A stretch of DNA of 64,000 nt, from contig CM040441.1 of assembly GCA_022749755.1 (NCBI GenBank), forward strand, positions 15,253,475 to 15,317,474, in the 5' to 3' direction. Source of the stretch: Azadirachta indica (Eukaryota; Streptophyta; Magnoliopsida; Sapindales; Meliaceae). The position numbers were made by a program, and so were the translations under genes. This document shows, in pieces, positions 49,009 through 64,000 of the stretch (its first letter is position 1; each line of letters begins with the position of its first letter). The notes beneath the pieces are model-generated. The model saw only the letters and a list, made by a program, of their open reading frames with translations, was not told the origin of the DNA and made no database searches.

Positions 49009-49571
49009 GAGGTGGAGCTGTGTGTCCTCTAGATGGACTCGTGTGAAAAGACGAATCAATAGTTTGTCAAAAAGCAAAAATAAAATAAATATTTTTGGCG
49101 GCTTCGTCTGCATGCTCCCTCCGTCATTTTGCTTACTTCACTCTACTTGTAATTTAATAATAATAACAATAATAATTTCGTAAAATAATGAAGATGGATG
49201 ATTATTATTTGTTTGATGTATGATTCATAGTGCATTAATTCTTATGTATTTTACTAGTCAGTGCATGACAATCGGTGAAATCTATTAACTGTAGGCATTG
49301 CTAAATTAATATTAATTAAAAGAAGTGACAATGCCCTTTCCCGGAAAGAGCTGTCGTGTTGAATAGGAAGATGCTTTCATTGTGTTGGACTTTCAAGCTT
49401 ATTTGTGGAATATCCGAGGATAAATAGCCACCGAAAGGCGCTTCAAAATCATAAGCTGATGAGGGATTTCGCTTGAAAGAAAAGAGTTTGCATAGCGAGA
49501 GGAATTCCATTGCTATCAATTCTGCAATTAATCTGACACCATTTAAAGAAATTCACTAACAAAATTCAGAC

Positions 49572-50658
49572 ATGGGGAGAGCTCCTTGCTGTGAGAAGAT
49601 GGGTTTGAAGAAGGGACCATGGACGCCTGAAGAAGATCGAGTATTAATCGCTCATATTCAAAGACACGGCCATGCTAATTGGAGAGCGTTGCCAAAACAA
49701 GCTGGTAAGTACAGAATCCGATATGGGTTGTCTTTAATGATGTTCGTTAAGACCCACTCTAGTCATCAGGAATTCTATGGCTTTTGCAGGAAATCTGGTT
49801 TCTAATTTTCCGTCTCTTGTCTATAGGTCTGTTGAGATGCGGAAAGAGTTGCAGACTCCGCTGGATAAACTACTTGCGTCCAGATATTAAGAGAGGAAAC
49901 TTCACCGTAGAAGAAGAGGAAACCATCATCAAGTTACACGAAATGTTGGGAAATAGGTATGCATCAATAATATCCCACTACTTTTGTTAGCAGAGATGCC
50001 TAAGAGTTGTAAAAAATTTTTACTATATATTTCAGGTTCTTATACAAATACTTCCTTTCATTAATTTTTCAGGTGGTCAGCAATCGCAGCAAGATTACCA
50101 GGAAGGACTGATAATGAGATTAAAAATGTCTGGCACACTCACTTGAAGAAGAGAGTACTGAAACAAAAGCAGGTGAAAAATTCGGATACCGAACAAAACT
50201 GTAACACAATAACCACAAGTGATTCTAACATCACAAGACAATCAGAATCTGACAACTCAAACCTCCCTACAAATTCCGGAAGCAGTCCAATGTCGCCGCA
50301 GCCATCTTCTAGCGACCTCTCTTCTGTCACAACAGTCTCTCTCAGGGCTGGGGAAATAAACCAGTACATGGATGTGAAGGATGAACAAATTGACTCGTTT
50401 GAAGATTTTCCCCAAATCGATGAAAGTTTCTGGACAGACCCCTTATCATATGAGAATTCCAGCATTTTGCTGTCAGAATTTGGAGCGATCATCGACGAAT
50501 TGCCACTTCAGTCTCAATTTTCATCAACTGATCATCATCAAGCTGCAGTGGAACAGGGGTATGATTACAATACAAAAGCTGATGACGACAGCATGGACTT
50601 CTGGTACAACATTCTTCTTAACACTGGGGGAGAATCAACAGTATCATTTTTCCAGTAA
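49572..50658 (+). CDS. MYB14/MYB15: R2R3-MYB transcription factor, subgroup 2 (MYB14/MYB15-like)
   Basis: There are three exons (49572-49704, 49827-49956, 50073-50658) at the two standard R2R3-MYB intron positions, giving 282 residues. The N-terminus [20 protein letters not shown] is typical. The R2 repeat (about 14-61) and R3 repeat (about 67-112) keep the regularly spaced tryptophans, with the R3 first Trp replaced by Phe ([20 protein letters not shown]), as is usual. DNA contact helices [14 protein letters not shown] and [16 protein letters not shown] are intact. The C-terminal [11 protein letters not shown] matches the subgroup 2 motif (IDxxFW) found in MYB13/14/15, and an acidic SMDFWYNIL block closes the protein. 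Members of this subgroup act in the nucleus on stress, stilbene/lignin and cold-response genes. Which target applies here is not visible. Confidence 0.95.
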
Positions 50659-53600
50659 ATTTTCCAAAGGAGTATCATACCGGTTAGAAAATTATTATTT
50701 GTTTAGTCTAGTCTTTTTTCGGAAGGATGTATGAGTACAAAGGGTAGAATCATTCTTTGAGCAAGAAATTAAAGCAGGTCTTGGTTAAAAAGATACTAAG
50801 AATTATATCTATTGGAGAGTGACTCCGCGGTAATTTGAAGCGACAAACAGAAGAATAAGTGCTGCTGAGAGACAAAAGTGATTGACTTACTAAAAATTTG
50901 CATAGTAATAGATAGAAAAAAATATTTCTCGAATTAATTAAAGGATTATTATTATTATTACTGGAAAAATGTTTATGCTATCTCCCTTCTTTTTCATTAG
51001 AATTAATTCTACAACTTATTGTTTTGCGTACTTATTCTGGGCTTATCAAACTTAATTACACAATCATCATCGACGACGATGATTAATGTACATTTGTGAA
51101 CTTTGTTGATTCATGCAATTTTTGTAGCAGAAATAAAAGAACTTATATATTTTTTCATATTGTTAACGTTACTGATGATTTACTCATTCAATGCTTATAT
51201 TTTTTGTTAATTTTGTTTAATTATTGCAAGGTTAGTTAAAAGGGAAAATAGTCAAGCCGAGTAGTAGTTTAATCATCAAACAAAACTCACCAATGATCAT
51301 TTCAGATCAGTAGTATTTTTATTGATTTATATATTGGGGTAAATCCATATTAAATGATCTCATTTTGAAGTTGATCTTTAATTTTTTTGTGTAAAATTTT
51401 GAACATCATCATGGAAAGAAATTAACGTTTGATTATGCATGTTTCAAGATAAATTATTCAATTCTTTTTTGTAAAGTATATGTTGGAACATGTACACGAT
51501 AAGATTGTATTAAAACAAATAAAATTTTTCAACACATTAGGTATTATTTTAATGCAATTAATTTGGTCCACTTAGAAAGAGTATTCATGTATCTCTTAAT
51601 TAATTTAAATTAAAACGTATATGATAATACATCAAGTTTAAGACGCGTTCAACAATTCTGACTCTGAACAATTAACTGTCAATATCAGAGCTGCTTGTTG
51701 GTATCATTTCAGCAAAGTAACTCCATTGAAATGAAGTAACGCATTACGTGATTAATTAAGCATTTGTTAGGATTTAGAGAAGAAAGAATCTGTATTATTA
51801 AGATACAGGATTCTGCAACCGACAAAAATTTATAAAATAATTAATATACGCATTATCCAATTCTTCATAGATTACAACAATTCTAATTAAATTAACTTTA
51901 TACAAGTGTACATACTGAAAATCAGATGTGATATGTATAAAGATTGTTTTTAATTTTCCAAGTAAGCTTGAGATCAACGATGCATACAAATATCTTTTGA
52001 TTCCTCATAGCTTAAGACTGGTGACTCACTCTGATGTAATAATTTTCAGAGCAACTAGAAGATATTAACTTAATGCTTTTAGGTAGTGTAAACGCAAAGA
52101 AATTAAGACATGCAACAATTTTCCAAGAAAATGTATCATGCATGGATTTTGGTTGCTCTTGCTCATACCAAAAAAATCTTTTCTCCTCTGTACATTCTAT
52201 GACTTTTAACTGAAAAGAAACCAGAAAACAAAGCGCTAGCTATCAGTCAAGTCAACTAATATAAACAAAACAAAATAAAATTACTTTCGGATTGTGAACA
52301 CGGACAGATGATCGATCCTCAGTATTAGTTCATATATAATTCATAGTAAAGTCTCCAGAGAAAAGTTTCAGGTCATTTGGTCATCATATATGTTTTGTCA
52401 CCTTTAGTTTCGGAGTCTTCTTGGATCGTGGAATCTGTTTTTAGTCATTGATATGAATGTTGATGCTGATCGATGACACTTCCTCTACCGGGGGAGAAAT
52501 TGTAAAGCAATGACTTAAAATCATTTCGTGGTAATAGCAGCCAGGATAAAGCAGATCATGACTGACTGGAAATTGATAAAAAGAAATGTATGCTTTTATT
52601 AACACACAACATGCAAATAAAAATTAATAATTGAATTAAATTTGTGGAAATTAATGATCATTAATTTCCAGGATGAAGATTTTCCTAGCATATACTAGAC
52701 GATGATGCTCAGCAATTTCATAAACTAGTAAATTTCCTGACGATATACAGTCTATCAGATCTAGAAACCAAATACTTTTCTCTTTACTCCTGAGGCACTC
52801 GGCTTCTTTTAAGATAAGTCGTACGTGCGGTCAATATGTCATAAATCCACAAATGAACGCAAGAAAGCTTGGGATGGGCTCCATACCGCATTTATTATTG
52901 TCTGAGTTCGTTTTTCCCTTGTTTTAAGTTTCGTCGAGAAGTCTCGCATTGACTTTAGCGGGAGTAGTTATCAGCTTTTTCACAGATTACATAGTACCTG
53001 CAACTACGATTGATGAAAGCTGAAGAAAAACAATAAACAGACGTCCTTTTTAGCCGAATCTGGTGTTGCAAAATGGCGAAAAATGGAGCTTCGAGAGGAT
53101 GCAGTGCTAATGGCCTTGAATTCTACTCGCCCTCTCTCAAACGCTAATTATTAGTTTATGTTAATTGGGCCCAAAAGCGTAGATCCAGAAACCTTATCCC
53201 ATTTGTTGACAATCATGGTTACTCCAGTTCAAACAGCCTCGCCCAATGGCTATCTGAAAACCTCTGAATGTGTGGTGAAAGCCACTGCTTCTAGATGGCA
53301 GCAATTTCTTCGGGTGGACGTCCACAAACTTAATTGATATTACCTTATTTTTATAATATAACATTCTTGGTTATTACTTCAACTCTAAAACTAAAAGCAT
53401 AGTGTTTAATTCATTATTTGGTAATAATATATCACAATTGTCAATTAAAAACTACGACTCTTAATTGTGATTTGTGGGAAAGTATTTTATTTGTGTCATA
53501 AATGAAGGAGAAGCTTTAAAAGATAAAGCAAACCGCTTCCCCATGTCACTTTCCTCCTGCACATGCCCACAAAATTACAAAGATAATGGATCAGCGTCTT

Positions 53601-53779
53601 CGGCACCATAACTTCTCTCCTTTTTTTTTTCTTTTTTTTTTAATAAGTATAATTACATCTGCTAATATTACAACTAAAATTTTAATGTTATAAATATTAA
53701 AATATTATTGATAGTTGAGATACATGTTATAGTCTATACAGAACTTGGCATATACAGGTGCCAGATAAGCCCACACAAT
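50659..53779. other. Intergenic region downstream of MYB
   Basis: The MYB 3'UTR probably occupies the first few hundred bases. The rest is AT-rich, with a less AT-rich patch at about 52780-53310 that has no convincing coding frame (a 24-codon frame from an ATG near 53073 is the best seen). No transposon ends are recognised. Confidence 0.45.
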
Positions 53780-54441
53780 AGGTAAATTTTCAATTACCTC
53801 TAAAGTTTTTGTCAATACCTTATTGTCCCTATAAGAATTAAAAATTTACCATTAAATTTATTTTTTTAACTTAAATTACAGAAAAATTGAACATTTATCA
53901 TAATAATCCTGGTAACAAACTTATTTTTATTATTTTATTATATATTATATTATTATTATTTTTAATTAATAGTTAAATAATTTAAAATTTTTTTAATAAC
54001 AAAAAAAAATTACCATTGTCCAGTTGCCACCACCACCTATCAACAACAACCGTTGACCGTTACCATGGCATATTTTATATATTTTTTTTTTTTTATTAAC
54101 ACTTTTAAATTATTTAATTATTAATTAAAAAAAATAATATATAATAAAATAATAAAAATAAATATTATATAATTAATATTTTATAATACAACCGCATACT
54201 AAATATAATCTTGTATTAAATTTTTTTTTGTTAATTTTTTTATTATTAATATAATGATATAATATTTATTATTTTATTAATTTAATAATTTAAATAGATT
54301 TTTAGTATGTGCTGTCGTGTTTAATTACTTTTTTATCTTTAAAATCTAAAATTTATTGTTATCTGAGTTAATAGAAAGAATTAACGAATAAATTTTTAAA
54401 CCTGTAAAATATTACCAAAATCCTTATCGGAAATTTACCCG
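53780..54441. mobile_element. Palindromic MITE, probably Mutator-type
   Basis: The ends are inverted (left AGGTAAATTTTC, right complement CGGGTAAATTTCC). They are flanked by an imperfect 9 bp duplication, CCACACAAT at 53771-53779 and CCACATGAT at 54442-54450 (7 of 9 identical). Internally a near-perfect inverted repeat of about 70-80 bp (left arm from 53921, TTATTTTTATTATTTTATTA; right arm ending 54161) encloses a GC-richer loop at about 54010-54080 with ACCACCACC and CAACAACAACC words. There is no coding capacity. The end assignment is moderately secure, and the internal hairpin is certain. Confidence 0.65.
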
Positions 54442-54450
54442 CCACATGAT

Positions 54451-55244
54451 TGGTAGAGACAAGCTCACATAGTAGTAGACAGAGCCCTCCATTAAACACA
54501 CAATTTGTAAGCCCAGATGCGGTGGCGATAAGCGTCCTGCTAATAGCAGGCCCAGAAGCCTCGGACACACGCCAAGCCTGTCTGGCCAGGGCCGTACTTT
54601 TACTTGCTCTCAAACGATCGATCAAATCTTAGAAAGGAGGAAGCGAAATGTTCTAGTAACATTGTCCCTCACTGTTTCTCAGACCCTAATAAAACTGCTC
54701 TCAACCGCACACGAATGAGAAAAAATGATAGACATTTATAAATTACAGGCAGGCCATGACCTTTGCATGTCACCAATGTACTAGACCGCTTTGCTTAACA
54801 TCCTTACCCACCACCAATAAGTTAATCTCTCTCATCTTCTCTGCAAAATTACAGGTTTTGTTCGTCATCTATAAAATGTAGAGAAAAGAATACGACAAAC
54901 CACCGAGAACTGTAAACGAACAGGTCACACGGCAGAACAAGGTAATAAGAAAAGTTGCAAAATAGCAACCGCTGATGAAAAACTTATTGCCACACATCAC
55001 AAATGGCCCTTGTAAGGCAAAAGGTAAATGGAATGTCATCTAGGAAAAGTAATCAAATCTAAAATCCCAAAATGATGGACTTAATAATATAAGATCCAAA
55101 GATAAAACTTCTACAGCATGCACATTTTCTCCAGATTTCTGACAATAGTTTTTTATTTAAAATAGCGGCCATTCTTACTGCCACAAAAAGAGAGAGGGCC
55201 TTCTTACCACTAACACACACTATTACAGGGAAGAAACCATGCAT
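54451..55244. other. Intergenic region 3' of MDH, with a GC-rich patch
   Basis: Bases 54470-54620 are clearly richer in G and C than the surroundings, with open frames on both strands of about 60-85 codons but no recognised protein. The right part (about 54900-55244) is probably the 3'UTR of the minus-strand MDH gene. Confidence 0.4.
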
Positions 55245-58644
<3,400 letters not shown>

Positions 58645-60041
58645 TGATTCAGATAAAAAACAGTGAACGAAATGACAGGGGATCGAATAAATGATGACCA
58701 AAATCTGCAAGGGAATAGCGAGTGAGAGTGGAAGAACTGAAGAAGTCGTGATATTTATGCTGCAGTGAAACGATAAACTTTAAGCGGTGATCCAAACAGG
58801 GTCATGAATAAACGACGACGTTTAGGGGTTCTTTTGTATTCGAAAAACACAACCACGGGGTCGTTTCAGAGTTTTTCATTTTCAATTGAAAAAGCGTGCG
58901 CGTGAATGCATGCGTCCGCAAACGCATATGCCGTTGAGACTTGAGATGCGCGCGCCCGTATAACGCACGGTGCTCATGGGAGAAAGTGGACAGAGTAACG
59001 ACCACACATCACGCCTCATGGATGGTCCGCTCATCACTTCATAGAGAGTCAGAACATTCCAGATCTTTTTAATAATTGTAAAAGTTATTTTGTTGATCTA
59101 AAATATTTCTGGGATCACTAAAAAAATTATGTTAATAAATCGTTTTCGTGGAATAACTACAACCAAAAAAAAATTTTATTATTTCAGTAGATAACATAAT
59201 ATGTTATTGGATTTATTGAAAAGATAACGGTTTAGTACTCATGAATTTTTTTATTATATATATTAAATAAAGATAATTAAATAATGTTATTTACAAGCGA
59301 GTGGAAATATATATAATGTAGATAATATTTAATAAAAAGCAATATCTAAGTAAAAATATATATTTTAATATTAATTGTGGTACATAGAAATTTCTTCCTT
59401 ATATCAGGTTGAAGAATCTATTTCCAGCCTGTTGATTTTGTGTATCCATCGTGCTCCACTCCCATTTTTACTTTATGGCTTAATATAATTTTAATTGTCA
59501 CATTATCCACATTATTCATTCTATATTGATTTTGTATTTTCATTAAATAGTATTATTAGGTCTTATTAGTTTGTATTGCTAATATTATTCTAATCATTAT
59601 CCTTGTCTTAAATTAAATAAATAAACTTAAATAAACAAAAAGAAAGATTACGGAGATTAAAGACTGAAAATTTTTTCTTAGATAAAATTTAACGAAATTA
59701 ATTATTTATCATCTTAAATACATTACAGACTCGTAAATATAATTACAAACTTCCTTTTCTATTAAACAATTTAAAATATATTTAAAATCAAGATAACAAT
59801 TACGATGGTTTTGTTATGACGATAAAATAAAAAGAAAGATTACGAGAGGTTAAAACGAGGATTAGGAGTCGTGTCACAGCCCCTTTCGTTCTGTATATTC
59901 CCTTCGTCTCCTGTGGCTGTGGCATGTCGGCTTCAAAAAATACTGTGACTGTTTCTGATTTCCACTTCCGTATTACGGTCACTGATTAGTGATTTCCTGC
60001 ATCATCTCTTAACGATCTTCATCCTTTATCACGCGTTTAAT
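58645..60041. other. Divergent promoter region between MDH and the SLU7 copy
   Basis: The two genes are transcribed away from each other, with about 1.4 kb between start codons. The MDH-proximal part (58850-58980) contains CpG-rich and GCGC words. The middle is AT-rich. The part from 59830 to 60041 should contain the SLU7 promoter and leader. Confidence 0.5.
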
Positions 60042-60200
60042 ATGGCTACTGCGTCAGGTACATTGCTCTTCTTCCATTTCTTCGTTTTCCTTTTCACCTG
60101 TACTTCTTCATCGTTTATCATGCATTTCCATATGGCTACTGCGTCGCGTACATTGTAAGATTACTCTTTTTCCAATTTTTCATTGGTTTTCATCTACCCA
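60021..60200 (+). repeat. 90 bp tandem duplication covering the SLU7 start exon
   Basis: The word TATGGCTACTGCGTC occurs at 60041-60055 and again at 60131-60145. The preceding TTTATCAYGC and the following GTACATTG are also repeated, so a unit of about 90 bp with leader, first coding exon and splice donor is present twice with moderate divergence. Either copy would supply MATAS followed by an in-frame GT donor. Confidence 0.75.
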
Positions 60201-63200
60201 GTTGCTTATTCTTTGTTTATGATGAAGATGATTAATTCTGGTGAAAGGGCGACTCTTTTTTTTTTTTTTAATGTTTTAGTTTTTTTTACATGGGGTTATA
60301 ATTAATTGTTTGTTGGTGATGGCAATTAGAATTTGATATGGTTCATGAGTGATATTACACGAGGTTTGATGGGATTCTAGGTATTTAAGTTCGATGGGTT
60401 ATAAATTGCTCTAGTGATTTAAATTTAGTAATTCTATATTCGCTCCACTGTATAATAGTTGTCTGATGTTGAAATTTTTTGGAAGGTTTTGGGATTATTG
60501 CTTTTGAGAGTGTGTATAGCGTAAGCTTGAAGAATTTGTGAAAACGATACAAAGGATAGTAATTGAAATAGATATGGATATGACTACTCGTGAAGCTAAA
60601 TACTTTGATTTTCTGTATTTAAGTTTCAATGCTTTAAGTATTGGAGATGACCAACACTAGGATGAAAAAATAGTCAGTGAAAACGATACAAAGGATAGTA
60701 ATTGAAATAGATATGGATATGACTACTCGTGAAGCTAAATACTTTGATTTTCTGTATTTAAGTTTCAATGCTTTAAGTATTGGAGATGACCAACACTAGG
60801 ATGAAAAAATAGTCCTAAATGGCCTTAGTCGGGGGGTGGGGGAGGAGATAGTTTTCTCTTTACCATAATTGAGATGCCAGGTAAAGTTATGAAGTTTACT
60901 TCAATAAAATTAAGTGCGCATGCTGAGGTCTGACTGAATTTTTGTTTTAGCATAATGTCAATACAGAAGATAAAAAAATTTGTTTGAAATTCCAGATCTT
61001 TGTTTTACAGAATCTTTTGGAAGGAATATTCCCTATTAGAATTAATTACCCTGAAACGTTCTTGAGTATCCATACAACATCATCCTTCTTGCAAGAGTAT
61101 TTTCAAAAGAACTGGATTTATTGTGTTATATGAAAGAAAATAGCAGTAAGCTTGATTTGCTTTCAATTCCTCAAGTTAGTGAGGAAAAATTGACGACTTT
61201 GCATTGACGACTCTAAATTTGACATGCATTTAGCTCGCAGTTTGTTTTGCGGTTTGCTGTATAATCTTGTGTTTTAAGTGTTGCAATTAAAATTGGTTAA
61301 ATCACTGTGCTTTTACACTGGATATCTTAAAGGATTGCGGTTATTTTCATAAATATGTGGAATGCTTAGAGCATTTATGCCAATTTGTTGTTTGAAGGCT
61401 AATTGGTGGATCTTTGTAGAGTAAATTTGAAACTCAAGAATGTAAATACATAAACCAACAGATGTAAATGAAAAATAATGGGTACAAGATTTGTGGTAAA
61501 TATTGAGGGTTTCCATTTATATCTATTGGTTCTGATATTTATGTTTCTCAATTGTTAACCATCAAATTTCTAACACTATGTACATTGGGTTTCATTGTAA
61601 CATATGGTTTGGGTAATGCATGTCATGGAAACTTTGTTGTTTGCTTTAAAATATCTCATTTGTATGGGCTTTGCAGTGGCATTCAAATCAAGGGAGGATC
61701 ATAGGAAGCAGCTGGAATTACAGGAGGCACGAAAGGCTGGGCTTGCTCCAGCTGAGGTTGATGAGGCTGGCAAGGAAATTAACCCTCATATTCCTCAGTA
61801 TATGTCTTCTGCCCCTTGGTATCTTAATGCTGAGAAACCGGGAAGCATATATCTTTCAAGTTACCTTCTTTTCCTGTCGCTTTTGGCTTAATTTGTTGGC
61901 TTTGTATACTTATTGAGGATTTTTTATTTTTGTTTCCTTTAGAGCTTAAAACATCAAAGGAAATGGAAATCAGATCCAAACTACACAAAATCCTGGTATG
62001 ACAGAGGTGCAAAAATATATCACGCGGATAAGTACAGGAAGGGTGCATGTGAAAAGTAAGTGGCCCTTGTATTTCTCAATTATGCTACTTCCTAACCTTT
62101 TTTTCCCGGATTATATTTCTTCAAAGTGGGATGCTCACTGGAGTAAGTTACACAGTAAAATTGTGATGATCCTTTTTTCTGTCACATAGTAGCGAAAGAG
62201 CAAGTATAAATTTGTTGTTTTGAAAGGACTATCTCCTCTACCATTAACTATTTATAACATCTACTGCTATTTGGCTTCTTTAATTATCTCTTTTTCCGCA
62301 GTTCAATGCCTCCGTACTCTCCTCAGTCCAGTGAAAGTATTACTCAATCATTTTGTTTTACATTTTATTCTTTTTTACTAGGGTGATAAATTTGTGTTTC
62401 ATGAGTGACCTAATTTTTCCATTTGCTTGTTACAGCTGTGGGGCAATGACACATAATGCTAAGTTGTACATGGAGAGGCCTCGGAAAAAAGGAGCAAAAT
62501 GGACAAACATGCACATTGCACCTGATGAAAAGATAGAGACTTTTGAATTGTATTATGATGGGAAATGAGACCGATGGAATGGTTATGATGCAGCAACATA
62601 TGCCCGTGTAATTGAGAGATACGAGGCAAGGGATGAGGCTAGAAGGAAATATCTGAAAGAACAGCAGCTGAAAAAATTAGAAGAAAAAAATAGTAAGCAG
62701 AATGGAGAGGGTGAGGTTAGTGATGAAGATGATGATGACAATGCTTTGAAAGTTGATGAAGCTAAGGTTGACGAGAGTAAACAGATGGATTTTGCAAAAG
62801 TTGAGAAGTGTGTCCGTACCACTGGAGGTGGTAGCACTGGAACTGTCAGGTGTGATTCTTAATATCCTTGTTCCCCTTGTGTTTTTGTCTGTTGATTGTT
62901 GAGAATTAAGTTTTCTTTACTTGCATCAGCAATATGATGCATATTTAATTTGGCATCCTCTTGTTTCTAGAAATCTGCGTATTCGGGAGGACACAGCAAA
63001 ATATCTTTTGAATCTTGATGTCAATTCTGCTTATTATGATCCTAAAACCCAGTCTATGTGTGAAGATCCCCTTCCTGATGCTGACCCTAATGAGAAGTTT
63101 ATGAAGTAAGTTTCTTTGGATATTGTCAACACAATGTTAAATGCTATTGTACACCTATGTTATAGTCACCTAACGCCGTTTTGATTGGTTGATTTGTTAC

Positions 63201-63509
63201 TTTTAACAGGGAGATAACCAATATAGAATGAGTGGGCAAGTATTAGAGTTCAAGCAACTCAATATTCATGCTTGGGAAGCTTTTGAAAAAGGCCAAGATA
63301 TCCATATGCAAGCTGCTCCGTCCCAAGCTGAATTGCTGTACAAGAATTATAAGGTCATCAAGGAGGAGCTGAAGTCACGTCTTAAAGACTCCATTATGGA
63401 GAAGTATGGAAACGCTGCAACTGAACAAGAAATGCCGAGGGAGATTCTCCTTGGACAAAGTGAGAGGCAGGTTGAATATGATCGTGCTGGAAGAATTATA
63501 CAAGGCGCG
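60042..63509 (+). pseudogene. SLU7: Decaying unprocessed copy of pre-mRNA splicing factor SLU7 (3' end outside window)
   Basis: SLU7 is a second-step splicing factor that helps choose the 3' splice site. Exon-like blocks at 60042-60057, 61677-61840, 61943-62055, 62436-62849, 62971-63105 and 63210-63509 encode most of it. Recognisable parts include [67 protein letters not shown] and [16 protein letters not shown]. The AAPSQAELLYKNYKV and LGQSERQVEYDRAGRI blocks also survive. Lesions: the donor after exon 2 reads GG at 61841-61842 instead of GT. The last Cys of the CCHC knuckle is Tyr (62467-62469). An in-frame TGA lies at 62566-62568 where the family has Arg. Two further Arg positions appear as Cys (62809 and 63059). 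A one-base loss at about 63100 shifts the frame into a TGA in exon 6. Introns are retained, so it is not a retrocopy. The final exon(s) lie beyond 64000 or are missing. Confidence 0.88.
60538..60814. repeat. Perfect 139 bp tandem duplication in SLU7 intron 1
   Basis: Bases 60538-60675 and 60677-60814 are identical at every position I compared (unit length 139 bp, starting GTGAAAACGATACAAAGG). Identity implies a very recent duplication, a length allele, or an assembly or sequencing artefact. Confidence 0.9.
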
Positions 63510-64000
63510 GTAATGCTTACTAGTTATAGGAGTTATTTGTGTCATTCAATGGCTTTTTTTTTTCTGGGTCATATTTACTTGGTATAAGAGTAGTTTGTCT
63601 TTTAAGCCTTGCTTAATTGTTTGTAATTTCTTAAAACATTTATGTGGGGATGGGTATATTGAAATTCTAAAGAAAAAATGAGGAATTGCAATGGATTTCA
63701 GAAACTAGATCTTTTGTTTGTATTAGTTTATTTGGAGTTCTGTATGCTTTTTCTTACACCGTCATGAGTGTTTACAAACACAAGTTAGGTCGTTGAGGGA
63801 AAATTTGGATTTAAGGATTATGCAATTTTTTTGTTTTTTATTTTTTTGTTCATGATAATAGAACTTGTGAGGGATTTATTATGGTTCAATTCTTATTTTC
63901 TTCTGATTCAATGATCTCTGGGGTTTGGAAGTTCAAATATAAGCTTTATCACTTTTTATAGTGTTATGTCATCAAACATAGACCTTTTCCTTAATTGTTA
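63510..64000 (+). other. Presumed SLU7 intron reaching the window edge
   Basis: After the donor-like GCG|GTAATG the sequence is T-rich and non-coding to the end. The expected last SLU7 exon (beginning with an EVILPKSKYEED-type block) is not present before base 64000. Confidence 0.5.

Larger units (their letters stand above)
40258..49571. other. 9.3 kb AT-rich region without recognisable genes
   Basis: Apart from the EAF6 3'UTR at the left and the MYB promoter at the right, the region is AT-rich with microsatellites and homopolymer runs (42290-42640, 43380-43410). Open frames are all short and run through simple repeats (for example YIYIYIY encoded by TATATA). I saw no transposon termini, tRNA or conserved peptide. 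A small non-coding RNA cannot be excluded. Confidence 0.5.

Noticed and set aside
51056..51090. ATCATCATCGACGACGATGATT palindrome-like word
   Set aside because: The two halves do not pair fully, and the motif is explained by ATC/GAT simple repetition.
53073..53147. Small plus-strand frame of 24 codons beginning MAKNGASRGC
   Set aside because: It is too short and unsupported to call a gene, although the composition is less AT-rich than its surroundings.

Overview
The window is a plant nuclear sequence. It has AT-rich intergenic DNA, spliced genes with GT-AG introns, and a eudicot-type gene set. The proteins and the young-looking transposon relics fit a woody rosid such as Citrus, but that placement is an impression and is not proven by the sequence. 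Seven genes look intact, one spliced gene is decaying, and a large nested transposon block lies in the middle. No rRNA, tRNA or CRISPR was seen.

Layout, left to right. A single-exon PHT1 phosphate transporter (+) with a 5'UTR intron lies at 1503-3068. A hAT-type element with a duplicated left end lies at 5.6-6.9 kb. A PEP carboxylase kinase gene (-) lies at 9.8-10.8 kb. A four-exon cryptochrome 2 gene (-) lies at 14.9-18.6 kb and an actin-depolymerizing factor gene (-) at 21.3-23.4 kb. From 26.2 to 35.7 kb there is a degenerate Ty1/copia retrotransposon (- strand). It carries a 3.46 kb CACTA element inside its pol region and a 256 bp Mutator-type MITE inside its right LTR. Only about 450 bp beyond it starts a seven-exon EAF6/MEAF6 histone acetyltransferase subunit gene (+), 36.2-40.3 kb. 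A 9.3 kb AT-rich stretch without recognisable genes follows. Then come a subgroup-2 R2R3-MYB gene (+) at 49.6-50.7 kb, a palindromic MITE at 53.8-54.4 kb, a seven-exon cytosolic malate dehydrogenase gene (-) at 55.2-58.6 kb, and an SLU7 splicing-factor gene copy (+) at 60.0-63.5 kb. The SLU7 copy has lost a splice donor, gained a stop and a frameshift, and lost its zinc-knuckle cysteine.

How the genes relate. Most are unrelated neighbours, as is usual in plants. The one functional echo is phosphate: the PHT1 and PPCK genes both carry a match to the PHR1 box (GNATATNC) upstream. PPCK and cytosolic MDH also belong to the same PEP-to-malate branch of carbon metabolism. I saw no novel multi-gene system. 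The most interesting structures are the datable nested transposons, the apparently recent decay of the SLU7 copy, and the two PHR1-type boxes.
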